The notes: generated from the letters alone by a model not told the origin. A stretch of DNA of 64,000 nt from CAYRSS01 sp964426945 (GCA_964426945.1 CAYRSS010000020.1:5708-69707); one strand, 5' to 3'; counted from the stretch's first letter, positions 16,554 through 24,973 are shown. Program-made: numbers and translations.

Positions 16554-19066
16554 CCCCGGAGCGCTGGCAACAGATCCGAGACATTTTCGACGCGGTCTGC
16601 GACATCGAGCCCGAGCAAGTGCGGCTCGCGACGCTCGACCGGATGTGCAACGGCGACGGCGAGCTGCGGCGCGAGGTCACCACGCTGCTCGCCGCCGATC
16701 ACGACTCGTCGGTCGGCCTGGATACGCCGGGTGGCGGCCTGCTGAGTCCGCTCCTGACGCTCGACCAGGCCGGCGCGAGCAGCGTCATCGGCCCCTACCG
16801 TCTCGTCCGCCACATCGCGACCGGCGGAATGGGCAGTGTCTACGAGGCCCAGCGGGCCGACGACCAGTTCCAGCTGACCGTGGCGGTCAAGCTCATGCGC
16901 CACGGCCTCGCCGACGACGAGGGCCAGGAACGCTTCCGCCGCGAGCGGCAGGCGCTGGCCACGCTCAATCACCCCGGCATTGCCAGGCTGCTCGATGGCG
17001 GCGTGACGGCGGGCGGCGCGCCCTACCTCGTCATGGAGTACATCGAGGGCCAGCCGATCAACGTCTACTGCGAGCAGCGCGGCCTCTCGATTCCCGAACG
17101 GCTGGAGCTGTTCCTGAAGGTGTGCAGCGCCGTCGAACACGCGCACCACAACCTGATCATCCACCGAGACCTCAAGCCGGGTAACATCTTCATCACCTCC
17201 ACGGGGGAGCCGAAGCTCCTCGACTTCGGGATCGCCAAGGTCATCGAAAAGCCCCGCGCGGAGTCGCCGGAGGCTTCCCCGGCGCTCACCCAGCAGCGCG
17301 TGATGACCCCGCTCTACGCCAGCCCGGAACAGATCAAGGGCGAGCCGATGACCACGGCCAGCGACGTCTACTCGCTCGGCGTCGTGCTCTACGAACTGCT
17401 GACCGGCAGGCGGCCGCACCGCGTTTCGGGCCGGGCGCTGCACGAAATCGAACGCGCGATCTGCGAAGACGAGCCGGAGCGGCCCAGCACGGCGATCCTG
17501 CGCAGGGCGCAGGAAGCAGCGGAGTCGGACTCGGATGTGACGGCTCCCGACGCCGAAGCGAGCCGCGCCAGTCACAGCGCCGATACGGCGCGACTGCGCC
17601 GGCGGCTGCGCGGCGACCTTGATGCGATCGTCCTCACGGCCCTGCGTAAGCAGCCCCGCCAGCGATACGCCTCGATCGAGCAGCTCGCCAACGACATCCG
17701 CAACCATCTTGAGGGATCGCCGATCACCGCGCGGCGGATTTCCCCCGTACACCGCTGGTGGAAGCAGGTCCGTCGATACCGGGTTACGCTCGCGGCGACC
17801 CTGCTGGTGTTTCTCTCGCTGCTCGGCGGAATCATCGGCATCGCACGAGCCCGGCACCGCGAGATGCTCGCCGCGCAGCAGGCCATTGCGGAGGCCGAGA
17901 ACGCGAGCGTGGAGGTGGACAAGTCGCGAAGCGTCATCGTCTTCCTCAAGAACGTGCTCGCGGCGGGGTCACCGGCGGACCTGGGCCCCAACGTCAGCAT
18001 CCGCACCGTGCTCGATCGGTCCTCGAAACTGGTAAAGGAGGAATTCGGCCGGGACCCGGAGGTCGAGTCAGCCGTGCGGACTGCTATCGCAGAGACGTAT
18101 GTGGCCCTCGGCGCTTTCGACGAGGCCGAGCCGCACCTGCGCGAAGCGCTCGCCCTGCAGATCGACATCCACGGCGGCGACCACCCGGACGTCGCCCGCA
18201 GCCAGCGCAACCTCTGCCGCCTGCTCTACGAAATGCACCGGCTGGAGGAGGCCGAGCAGGTCTGCGGCGACGCGCTGGCCATGAGCCGCCGGCTCTTCAA
18301 GCCTCCGCACGAGGAACTCGCCACCGACCTGAACAACTTCGGGGCCATCTCGCGGTCTTTGGGAAGACCCGACGATGCGGAGCGGCTGCTCGATGAAGCA
18401 CTCGCGATGCGGCGCGAGCTTGACGGTGAGCGTGAGCTGGAAATCGCCGAGACGCTGACCAACCTCGGCAACGTGCACCGAGTGCGCTCTGACTGGCCCC
18501 GGGCCGAGGCCGCGGTCCGCGAAGCGCTGCGGCTTCGCCGGCTGCGGCTGGCAGCGGACCATCCGCTGGTATGCCAGTCGATCCACAATCTCTCGGTCAT
18601 GCTCGCCAACCGGCAGGAGTTCGACGAGGCCATCGTCATGCTGGCCGATCTCATCGAGACGGCGCGCGCCCGGATGGGGCCCGATCATCCGGACCTGGGA
18701 CACTACCTCAACACCCTTGGCAACATTCACTTCATGCAGCGGGATTACCAGGCCGCCGAACCGGTGCTGCGCGAGTGCGTGCGTGTGCGCGAACTGAACT
18801 TCGGCCCGGACGATCCGTCGAGCATCTCCACCCGCATCGTGTGGGGCAGCTGCCTCACCCAGCTTCGACGCTTTGATGAGGCGGAGCCGGTCGCGGTCGC
18901 CGCCGTGGAATCGGCAAAGCGATCCGGAGACGGGGGGCTCATCGCCCGCGCGGCGCAATCGGCGGCGATTCTCTACCGTGGTTGGGACAAACCTGAGAAG
19001 GCGAGCGAGTACGAGGCGATGCTGCCGCAGCCGAAGGCGACCGGCGCGCAAGCGGACGGTAAGTGA
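16550..19066 (+). CDS. Membrane-anchored Ser/Thr protein kinase with TPR repeats
   Basis: The 838-residue product has a PknB-type kinase domain (about residues 83-390): glycine loop ATGGMGSVYEA, VAVK Lys114, HRDLKPGN at 205-212, DFG at 225-227, and YASPEQ in the activation region. A transmembrane helix lies at about 412-432 (VTLAATLLVFLSLLGGIIGI). The C-terminal 380 residues contain tetratricopeptide repeats (for example LEIAETLTNLGNVHRVRSDW and HPDLGHYLNTLGNIHFMQRD) predicted to lie outside the cytoplasmic membrane and to bind a protein or ligand. It is translationally coupled to the upstream ECF sigma factor. The kinase most likely phosphorylates or activates that sigma factor in response to an envelope signal; this is inferred from gene linkage. 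Confidence 0.93.
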   Translation: MTPERWQQIRDIFDAVCDIEPEQVRLATLDRMCNGDGELRREVTTLLAADHDSSVGLDTPGGGLLSPLLTLDQAGASSVIGPYRLVRHIATGGMGSVYEAQRADDQFQLTVAVKLMRHGLADDEGQERFRRERQALATLNHPGIARLLDGGVTAGGAPYLVMEYIEGQPINVYCEQRGLSIPERLELFLKVCSAVEHAHHNLIIHRDLKPGNIFITSTGEPKLLDFGIAKVIEKPRAESPEASPALTQQRVMTPLYASPEQIKGEPMTTASDVYSLGVVLYELLTGRRPHRVSGRALHEIERAICEDEPERPSTAILRRAQEAAESDSDVTAPDAEASRASHSADTARLRRRLRGDLDAIVLTALRKQPRQRYASIEQLANDIRNHLEGSPITARRISPVHRWWKQVRRYRVTLAATLLVFLSLLGGIIGIARARHREMLAAQQAIAEAENASVEVDKSRSVIVFLKNVLAAGSPADLGPNVSIRTVLDRSSKLVKEEFGRDPEVESAVRTAIAETYVALGAFDEAEPHLREALALQIDIHGGDHPDVARSQRNLCRLLYEMHRLEEAEQVCGDALAMSRRLFKPPHEELATDLNNFGAISRSLGRPDDAERLLDEALAMRRELDGERELEIAETLTNLGNVHRVRSDWPRAEAAVREALRLRRLRLAADHPLVCQSIHNLSVMLANRQEFDEAIVMLADLIETARARMGPDHPDLGHYLNTLGNIHFMQRDYQAAEPVLRECVRVRELNFGPDDPSSISTRIVWGSCLTQLRRFDEAEPVAVAAVESAKRSGDGGLIARAAQSAAILYRGWDKPEKASEYEAMLPQPKATGAQADGK

Positions 19067-19109
19067 TCGAGGGGGATCATCGCGCCGGACCCACGACGAC
19101 GCGCACGTC

Positions 19110-19187
19110 ATGTCGGTGCTGATCCTCTTCCTGCTGGCGCAGCGGACGTTTATACGAGGGATTGCGTCGGCGGGGTTGAAGGGGTGA
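19110..19187 (+). pseudogene. Remnant of a MalG-type permease 3' end
   Basis: The reading MSVLILFLLAQRTFIRGIAS and on to AGLKG-stop repeats the last 24 residues of the permease at 10531-11376 almost exactly, but with many silent differences (for example TTTATACGAGGG against TTCATCCGCGGG). So this is the tail of a diverged paralogue, not a fresh copy. Nothing permease-like precedes it: upstream is the kinase stop. Only the 3' end survives, next to REP-like repeats. Confidence 0.75.
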
Positions 19188-19266
19188 GGCGGGGGAAGGT
19201 GGAAACGTGGGAACGTGAGCAGGTGAGCAAGTGTGCAGGTGTGCAAAGATGCCGGTAACCAGATAG

Positions 19267-19320
19267 CCTTGTGGCACCGGCCTCCGGCCGGTGTCTGTGC
19301 CACCAGCGTCCCGCCGGTGG
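19267..19320 (+). repeat. REP-A element, copy 1
   Basis: A 54-bp element with two adjacent hairpins: CACCGGCCTCCGGCCGGTG and CCACCAGCGTCCCGCCGGTGG. An inverted copy with only two mismatches lies at 20905-20958. Such GC-rich twin palindromes are typical of intergenic REP/BIME elements. Confidence 0.85.
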
Positions 19321-19358
19321 AGGCCGCATTTCTCCCCTCCATCCCAGGGTGGGGCCAG

Positions 19359-19634
19359 TCACGAGCCGACCACGAGCGGCAGTAGCTGCAACCATGTGTC
19401 CTCAGGCATTCCCATCAGCAGCCCAAGTGATCTCGCCCGAGCGTAGACATCCTCCATGATGGAAGCTTCGTACTCAACTAGCTGAGTACATATCAACTCC
19501 AAGGCTAGTCCGGGCTCCCCCACCTTGATATACTCTTGCACTTGATCACAATCTTCCTTGTGCAAAGACAACTTGACGATTTCGAGGAGATCGGTTAGCT
19601 GGGGGTCGATGGTATCAAAGTCTGGATAGTGCAT
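19359..19634 (-). CDS. MafI-family immunity protein (orphan)
   Basis: The 91-residue product has the helical pattern of MafI-like immunity proteins: LTDLLEIVKLSLHKEDCD, then EYIKVGEPGLALELIC, and the end LGLLMGMPEDTWLQLLPLV. In this family the GExGLALExxC core and the LGxxMGxxxxxW end are hallmarks. These proteins normally neutralise a polymorphic toxin encoded next door, but no toxin gene is beside it. It sits in a patch of REP-like repeats with a pentapeptide protein and a small unknown gene, so it may be a stranded remnant of a toxin cassette. ATG 19634 is chosen because AAGGCAG precedes it by about 6 nt; the frame extends upstream without a ribosome site. Confidence 0.72.
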   Translation of the reverse strand: MHYPDFDTIDPQLTDLLEIVKLSLHKEDCDQVQEYIKVGEPGLALELICTQLVEYEASIMEDVYARARSLGLLMGMPEDTWLQLLPLVVGS

Positions 19635-19727
19635 GGCTCTGCCTTGTAATAGTTCACCGGAAACGCAGTAGTGATCCCTCGTCCGTTTCCCGCGGTTCGC
19701 GCATCGATCCGTGCAGCGCCGCCGGGG

Positions 19728-19761
19728 TGCCATGCTCTCGCCGCACTCGGCGTGAGCATGC
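19728..19761 (-). repeat. REP-B palindrome, copy 1
   Basis: A 34-bp hairpin (arms CATGCTCTCGCCG at 19731-19743 and CGGCGTGAGCATG at 19748-19760, with one mismatched pair). Its reverse complement matches the copy at 20977-21010 with one difference. Confidence 0.85.
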
Positions 19762-19778
19762 GAATTGTCGCAACCGCT

Positions 19779-20510
19779 TCAGTCATCCTGCAGGAGGATC
19801 ATGCCGTTTTGTCGCGGGTCCAAGCCTGCGGGCAGTATGGTTGAGGACGAGTAGCGAGCCTGCTTGAAGTAGCAGGAAGCGGGCGTGAGTCCTTCCAGAT
19901 TGGCGCCGCGGAGATCGCAGCCGCTCAGGTCCACGTCGCCCAGCGATCTGCACCGCCTCGGGTCAAACCTGGCCTGACGCAGGTCGGCCCCGGCGAATGT
20001 GACGTCGCAGCAAAACGCGTCCTCGAAGCAGACACGCCGCAAGTCCGCGCCCCGGAAGGAAGCATTGAAGATCGACGAGGACGAAAAGTCTGCATCGGAT
20101 GCCTGAACCCCATCGAGATTCGCCCCATAGAAGGAAGCATGCCCGCGGCACCCTCGCATGCAGGCGCCCTCAAGCTGCGCCGAATCGAATCGGCTCCCCG
20201 TGATGTCAGCGCCATCGAGATCCGACCCGTTCATGCTGGCGGATTCCAGATTGACGTTGGTTAGCTTCGCCCGTCGCAGGATTGCGCCGGTCAGCACCGC
20301 ATTCTCCAGGTTTGCACCGTTGAGCCGTGCCTCCGTCAGATCGGCGCCGCTGAGGTCGGCCCCTGCAAGATCGGCACCTTTGAGCTTGACCCCCCGAAGA
20401 TCCGCCCCGCGCAGCTCGCCGGGGAGCTGCAGGATGAGGATGTTGTGCTTGTCGTAGATGTCTACCAAGTGCACGCTCCGCAGTAGAAGCCGGTCACCGG
20501 ATCGCGACAC
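19779..20510 (-). CDS. Pentapeptide-repeat protein
   Basis: The 243-residue product consists mostly of A(D/N)LxG pentapeptides: LRGADLRGVKLKGADLAGAD, LTEARLNGANLENAVL, continuing to about residue 220. This predicts a right-handed quadrilateral beta-helix. No signal peptide or membrane segment is present. Pentapeptide proteins have varied roles, including DNA-gyrase protection and effector or scaffold functions, and nothing here picks one. The start is GTG 20510, beside a REP-B element and without a clear ribosome site; GTG 20474 is an alternative. The tail CYFKQARYSSSTILPAGLDP may be a different fold. It lies between the MafI-like gene and a small unknown gene. Confidence 0.85.
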   Translation of the reverse strand: MSRSGDRLLLRSVHLVDIYDKHNILILQLPGELRGADLRGVKLKGADLAGADLSGADLTEARLNGANLENAVLTGAILRRAKLTNVNLESASMNGSDLDGADITGSRFDSAQLEGACMRGCRGHASFYGANLDGVQASDADFSSSSIFNASFRGADLRRVCFEDAFCCDVTFAGADLRQARFDPRRCRSLGDVDLSGCDLRGANLEGLTPASCYFKQARYSSSTILPAGLDPRQNGMILLQDD

Positions 20511-20516
20511 GTAAAC

Positions 20517-20550
20517 GCATGCTCACGCCGGGTACGGCGAGAGCATGCCA
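20517..20550 (+). repeat. REP-B palindrome, copy 2
   Basis: A 34-bp hairpin with arms GCATGCTCACGCCG and CGGCGAGAGCATGC, directly upstream of the pentapeptide gene. It differs from the copy at 20977-21010 at two loop positions. Confidence 0.85.
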
Positions 20551-20558
20551 CGCGCGGG

Positions 20559-20864
20559 TCACGGCTTCGCCGACTCCAGGTACTGAAGGAGGATTTCTGA
20601 GTGACCGTACGGCCCGTCGCTGGAACCGTCGTCCACAGGGTTGTCGAACTCTACAAGCTGAGAGATGTTAACCCGACCGGGGGGTCTGCACGTGCGCACC
20701 GCACCGTCCGCACTGAAGTCGTCGGAGGCGTGAGGCGGATCAGCGCACATTGCCCGGACGAACGGAGGAAACGCGGCGACGGTACCCAGCGTGCCTTCAG
20801 GCCACGCGAGCCCTGCCCGGACGCGAACGCGATTCCCGAGACTGAATGGTTGTCTGGACGACAT
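20559..20864 (-). CDS. Small hypothetical protein
   Basis: A 101-residue frame with no recognised family. The N-terminal half (PFSLGNRVRVRAGLAWPEGT, LGTVAAF) has the look of a small SH3/KOW-like barrel, and the C-terminal part (LVEFDNPVDDG...GHSEILLQYLES) would complete it. Charge and codon use are compatible with a real gene, and it is bounded by REP elements on both sides. The ribosome site is weak. It could be a lone cytoplasmic small protein, or an immunity-type protein given its MafI-like neighbour; that is a guess from context. Confidence 0.5.
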   Translation of the reverse strand: MSSRQPFSLGNRVRVRAGLAWPEGTLGTVAAFPPFVRAMCADPPHASDDFSADGAVRTCRPPGRVNISQLVEFDNPVDDGSSDGPYGHSEILLQYLESAKP

Positions 20865-20904
20865 GGCTGACGGGGATGCTACCCTACCGCAAGCCTACCA
20901 ACAA

Positions 20905-20958
20905 CCACCGGCGGGACGCCGGTGACACAGACACCGGCCGGAGGCCGGTGCCACAAGG
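20905..20958 (-). repeat. REP-A element, copy 2 (inverted)
   Basis: The reverse complement matches 19267-19320 at 52 of 54 positions. The two copies bracket the MafI-like, pentapeptide and small unknown genes. Confidence 0.85.
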
Positions 20959-20976
20959 CCTCCTGCCCACGCCATC

Positions 20977-21010
20977 GCATGCTCACGCCGAGTGCGGCGA
21001 GAGCATGCCA
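20977..21010 (+). repeat. REP-B palindrome, copy 3
   Basis: Same 34-bp hairpin as 20517-20550, same orientation, 49 bp before the end of the convergent-side GH94 gene. It lies 18 bp beyond the REP-A copy. Confidence 0.85.
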
Positions 21011-21058
21011 CCCGTGGCGACAGCGACTCGGACTGTGACTGCGACGTGACTGCGACCC

Positions 21059-23491
21059 TCACCCCACCACCACCCCCACCTCACGCCTTCCCCCCGCCTG
21101 CGCGTCGGCCGGGATGAAGTTCTCCGCCAGCTCCCGCCCGTCGAGCGTCACGCGGACGCCCGCCGCGCCTGGCGTGCGGTCGATGCGGATGTCGTAGTGC
21201 GAGCCGCGAAACTCGCGCGTCATCGACGCCCCGCGCCAGGACGGCGGCAGGCACGGGGCGATGCGCAGGCCGTCCCACTCCGGCCGCACGCCGAGGACCC
21301 AGTGCGTCACGATGCGGTGATACCACGCCGCCGAGCCGGTGTACCACGTCCACCCGCCGCGGCCGGCGTAGGGCGACTCGGGGCCGTCGATGTTGCCGGG
21401 CATGACGTAGGGCTCGGCCCAGTACTTCTCCGGGTCGTGGTTGGGCGGGGTGATGCCCGAAAGCAGGGCCTCAACCAGCGCCGCGTCGCCCATCTTCGCG
21501 GCGGCGGCGACCGCCCAGGTGGCGGCATGGGTGTACACCCCGCCGTTCTCGCGCAGGCCGGGGGCGTAGCGGGTGATGTAGCCGATCTGCGGCACCGGTT
21601 CGTCAAACGCGGGCGCCAGCAGCAGCGCGCCGGCGGGCGAAGCCAGGTGCGTGCGGACGGCGTCGAGGCAGAGCTTCGCCCGGTCCGGCGGCGCGACATC
21701 GTTCAGAATCGCCCAGGTCTGCGCGTTGAGGAAGATCCGGCCGACGCGGTTCCGCGAGGAGCCGAGGACGCTGCCGTCGTCGAGCGTCGCCCGCGTGTAC
21801 CACCCGCCATCCCAGGCGTGGGTGTTGATGGCGTCGATGAGCGCTGCGCGGCGGCGCGTAAACTCATCGGCTCGGGCGCGGTCGCCGAGGCGCGCGTACA
21901 CCTCCGCCCAGTCGGCCAGCAGGCCGGCGAGGAAATGGCCCAGCCACACCGATTCGCCCCTCTCCTTGAGGCCGACGGCGCTGAGGCCGTCGTTCCAGTC
22001 GCCGGCGCCGATGTACGGCAGCCCGCGCGGGCTGGTGCGGGCGAAGACGCGTTCGAAGGCGCGGCGCACGTGCTCGATGATCGGCGCGGGGCCCTCGTCG
22101 AGGAACGGGGCGGAATCCTGCAGGACGGAGTAGTCGCCCGTCTCGCGCAGGTACGCGGCCGTCACGAAGGAGAGCCACAGCAGGTCGTCGGTCATCCGCG
22201 TGATGTGCCCCTGCTCGGTGAGCGGGTGCCACCAGTGATAGACTGAACCGTCGGCGAACTGGTGCCCGGCGTGCAGGAGAATCTGTTCGCGGCAGCGCCG
22301 GGCATCGAGCCCGAGCCACACCTGCGAATCCTGAAGCTGGTCGCGGAAGCCGAACGCCCCGCTCTGCTGGTAGTAGCCGCAACGCCCCCACAGCCGCCCG
22401 GCGATCGCCTGATAGCGGACCCAGTCGTTGGCCAGGAAGTTCACCGCGTCGTCCGGCGTGTCGACGCGGGGGGTGGCGAGCCGGTCGCGCCAGGAAGCCT
22501 TCGCCCGGTCGAGGGCCGCGTCAATCGCGGACACGTCAGTGTAGCGATCGAGCAGGTCGTACAGTTCGGGGCGGGACGCCGCCATCGCGAGCACAAACCC
22601 CGCCTCGCAGCTGCCGCCGGCGGGAAGCTCGATGCTGCTGCGCATCGCGGCGATGGGGTCCTCATGGCGGCCGAAGTGCGGCAGCCACTGCGCCTCGGGC
22701 AGCGCCGCGGGAAGCCGCAGGTCGTTGCAGCGCCCGGTGAAGGCGGCCTTGTCGCCCTGCGCCGCAGACACCGCGAGCGTCCCGGCGATCGCGCTGAGGT
22801 ATGGGAAGCTCGTGTTCCAGTGGCCGTACTCGCGGTTGGCCACGTCCCACATGTGTCCTGAAGCCACGACCGCCCCGCGCGAAGCGTCGAACTCCGTCTC
22901 GATGAAGAGCTTGTGGAACTCCCGCCGGGGGGAAGGAGAGACGCCGCAGTTCCACTCGAGGTAGCTCGTGAGGGCGAGGCGGCGCGGCCGGCGCGATTCG
23001 TCCGTCAGCCGGAGCCGCCAGAGTTCGACCGTCGCGTCGGCGTCGCACAGCAGCGTCCACTCGGCGCGGATTCCCGCGAAGGCCGTCTCAAACGTCGTGT
23101 AGCCCAGGCCGTGACGACAGACATAATGATCGTACGCCGGGAACATCGGCGCCGGGGAGAGCGACCACGCCTGCCCCGTGTCGAGATCGACAAGGTAAAG
23201 AAACTTGCCGGTCGCGTCGTGCGAGAACTCCTGCTGCCACCGGGTAATGACCGCGAGCTGCGAATTGTCGATCCAGGTGAAGCCGCTGCCGGTCTGGCTG
23301 ACCGTGAGGCCGACGCGCGGATTGGCAATGACGTTGACCCACGGGCGCGGCGTGCGCCAGTCGGTGATGCGGTATTCCCGCCCGTCTTCACTGAAATGGC
23401 CGTAGGCGTTGGCCGCGATGCCCCGGCGGCTCTTCGCCGTGAGGCCCTGGATTCCTGCTGCTGTCCCTGCCGCCGAAGCCATCGACTCCAT
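21059..23491 (-). CDS. GH94 phosphorylase (cellobiose phosphorylase-like)
   Basis: The 810-residue product matches glycoside hydrolase family 94 across its length and has the usual size of cellobiose phosphorylase (about 810). Recognisable parts are YGHFSEDGREYRITDWRTPRP at the N-terminus, QQSGAFGFRDQLQDS, the acid motif GAGDWNDGL (about residue 500), and GWTWYTGSAAW with VLGVRPEWDGLRIAPCLPP. Family members split beta-glucosides with phosphate into sugar 1-phosphate plus sugar; the linkage (beta-1,4, 1,3 or 1,2) cannot be read from these motifs. No signal peptide, so cytoplasmic. It follows the GH144 gene with a gap of about 35 bp, or overlaps it if GTG 23530 is used, and so belongs to the LacI-controlled operon. 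ATG 23482 is another possible start. Confidence 0.9.
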   Translation of the reverse strand: MESMASAAGTAAGIQGLTAKSRRGIAANAYGHFSEDGREYRITDWRTPRPWVNVIANPRVGLTVSQTGSGFTWIDNSQLAVITRWQQEFSHDATGKFLYLVDLDTGQAWSLSPAPMFPAYDHYVCRHGLGYTTFETAFAGIRAEWTLLCDADATVELWRLRLTDESRRPRRLALTSYLEWNCGVSPSPRREFHKLFIETEFDASRGAVVASGHMWDVANREYGHWNTSFPYLSAIAGTLAVSAAQGDKAAFTGRCNDLRLPAALPEAQWLPHFGRHEDPIAAMRSSIELPAGGSCEAGFVLAMAASRPELYDLLDRYTDVSAIDAALDRAKASWRDRLATPRVDTPDDAVNFLANDWVRYQAIAGRLWGRCGYYQQSGAFGFRDQLQDSQVWLGLDARRCREQILLHAGHQFADGSVYHWWHPLTEQGHITRMTDDLLWLSFVTAAYLRETGDYSVLQDSAPFLDEGPAPIIEHVRRAFERVFARTSPRGLPYIGAGDWNDGLSAVGLKERGESVWLGHFLAGLLADWAEVYARLGDRARADEFTRRRAALIDAINTHAWDGGWYTRATLDDGSVLGSSRNRVGRIFLNAQTWAILNDVAPPDRAKLCLDAVRTHLASPAGALLLAPAFDEPVPQIGYITRYAPGLRENGGVYTHAATWAVAAAAKMGDAALVEALLSGITPPNHDPEKYWAEPYVMPGNIDGPESPYAGRGGWTWYTGSAAWYHRIVTHWVLGVRPEWDGLRIAPCLPPSWRGASMTREFRGSHYDIRIDRTPGAAGVRVTLDGRELAENFIPADAQAGGRREVGVVVG

Positions 23492-23526
23492 CCTCGCGGC
23501 CCAGGGCCGCCAAACCTCGCCGCGCC

Positions 23527-24936
23527 TCACCGGTCAAGCCGGAGACGACGCAGCGACTCGCGAACCATCTCGTTGCGCATGAACAGACGCCAGATCAGCC
23601 CCGTGCGGGCGTTCTCGATCGCCAGCAGCATCGGCCCGTGATCGATGCCGATGTAGTCGTCGCTCACGAAGCCTTGATCGATGTTGAAGGCGTCGGCAAA
23701 GCCGTAACCACCCGCGGCCGGGTCGCGCCAGACCAGCGGCTTGCCGTCCGGCCCGGAGAGCTTGCGCATCGCCCGCAGCGCCGCCATGCTCTCCTCGGGC
23801 GTAAGCATGATCGCGGTGCCCGCGGCGTAGGGCGCCACGGTGCCCTCGTGCCAGTTCTCGGCGTCGCTGAGGTTCGGCCGGATCTCCGGCACGATGTAGC
23901 CCTTTTTCCCGTCACACGCGCTGAGCCCCCAGATCCCGCCGGCGAGCGTGCGGAACCGCGAGGCCTCCTCTGCGCAGCGCTGCCGATGCGTCAGCACGGC
24001 GCGTCGCGAGTTCTCGAACCAGTCGACCTTCGGACCCGCGACGCCGAAGACCGACGGGTCATCCACCCCCAGCGCGCGATAGTCGATCCAACAGTGCGAG
24101 AAGAGATACGTGAACAGCGCCCCGGGCCACGACACCACGTACGGCGGCATGTCGCCGTGCGACTTTGTCTTGCGCTGCAGTCGCGCGTAAACCTTCGGAT
24201 CGACGGCGTGATCCGCCACCGGCGAGCCGCACGCCAGCAGGTAGATCAGTCGCTCCTCGTCGCTGGCGTCGTGCCAGTCGTACTTGTTGAGCCGCCCCTC
24301 GCTGGCCATCGTCTTGCCATCCGCGGGGATCCAGCTCATCGACAGGAAGCCTCCCGGCTCGGTCGCGAACGCCTTCCAGTTGGCCTCGCGGATGATCCGG
24401 TCGGTCATCTCCTTCACGGCCCCGCCGAAGTACTCCGCCGCGGGAATCGCGCCGGCGATGAACAGCGCCGTGTCGACCGTGCTGGGGGCGATCTCGTACC
24501 CGACGTGCGACATGTCGCCGGTGTGGTGGTCGGGGAAGTGGATGAAGATCCCCCACTTGCGGTTGTCGCGCCCGGCCAACAGGGCCTCCAGCACCGTCCG
24601 GGCCCGCTGCTCCCCCTCTTTCCGTGTGATCCAGCCGCGCTCCACGCCGATGGGAAGGGAGGAGAGTTGAAACCCGACTGCGGCTATACTGGACACAGGC
24701 GCCTTGAGGCGATCCTTCACGAGGCAGGCAGGCGAGCCGACTTCCTTCCAGAAATAGAGGAAGCAGGCCCGCTGGATCTCGTCGAGGAGGCGCTCGTCTT
24801 CTTCGCTGAACCGGGAAGGCCGGGCGGAGGGGCGATCGGCCGGGGGGAGGATCGCCACCTCCCCGGCGGGCGACCGCGTCGCGGCGAACGCGCCCACGAC
24901 GAGCAGCGCACTCATCAGCCGTCGCGAGCGGGTCAT
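23527..24936 (-). CDS. GH144-type glucanase (COG5368 glucoamylase-like family)
   Basis: The 469-residue product begins with a signal peptide (about residues 1-24) and then FSEEDERLLDEIQRACFLYFWKE, the usual start of the COG5368 family. Other hallmarks are GFQLSSLPIGVERGWI, WGIFIHF, GGFLSMSW and the C-terminal GFVSDDYIGIDHGPMLLAIE (from residue 423). Characterised members in GH144 cleave beta-1,2-glucan; related COG5368 enzymes may have other beta-glucans as substrate. It would act outside the cytoplasmic membrane, making oligosaccharides for the importer and for the GH94 and GH1 enzymes. No ribosome site precedes the ATG; the predicted transcription start is only about 2 nt upstream, so the message may be leaderless. 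A LacI-type operator overlaps its promoter. Confidence 0.88.
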   Translation of the reverse strand: MTRSRRLMSALLVVGAFAATRSPAGEVAILPPADRPSARPSRFSEEDERLLDEIQRACFLYFWKEVGSPACLVKDRLKAPVSSIAAVGFQLSSLPIGVERGWITRKEGEQRARTVLEALLAGRDNRKWGIFIHFPDHHTGDMSHVGYEIAPSTVDTALFIAGAIPAAEYFGGAVKEMTDRIIREANWKAFATEPGGFLSMSWIPADGKTMASEGRLNKYDWHDASDEERLIYLLACGSPVADHAVDPKVYARLQRKTKSHGDMPPYVVSWPGALFTYLFSHCWIDYRALGVDDPSVFGVAGPKVDWFENSRRAVLTHRQRCAEEASRFRTLAGGIWGLSACDGKKGYIVPEIRPNLSDAENWHEGTVAPYAAGTAIMLTPEESMAALRAMRKLSGPDGKPLVWRDPAAGGYGFADAFNIDQGFVSDDYIGIDHGPMLLAIENARTGLIWRLFMRNEMVRESLRRLRLDR

Positions 24937-24944
24937 GATGAATT

Positions 24945-24973
24945 AAAATATGCTTTTATGAAAGCGCTGTCAA
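24945..24973 (-). promoter_or_regulatory. Promoter of the GH144-GH94 operon
   Basis: On the minus strand TTGACA (24973-24968) and TATTTT (24950-24945) are separated by exactly 17 bp, a near-ideal sigma-70-type promoter. The predicted start is near 24938, 2 nt from the ATG at 24936. The operator at 24959-24972 covers the -35 and spacer. Confidence 0.85.
24959..24972. promoter_or_regulatory. LacI-family operator
   Basis: TGAAAGCGCTGTCA fits the LacI consensus TGnAAnCGnTnnCA and matches the operator at 4577-4590 around the same AAGCGCT core. It lies in the 97-bp gap between GH144 and the divergent lacI-type gene, so it probably serves repression of GH144 and autoregulation. Confidence 0.85.
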
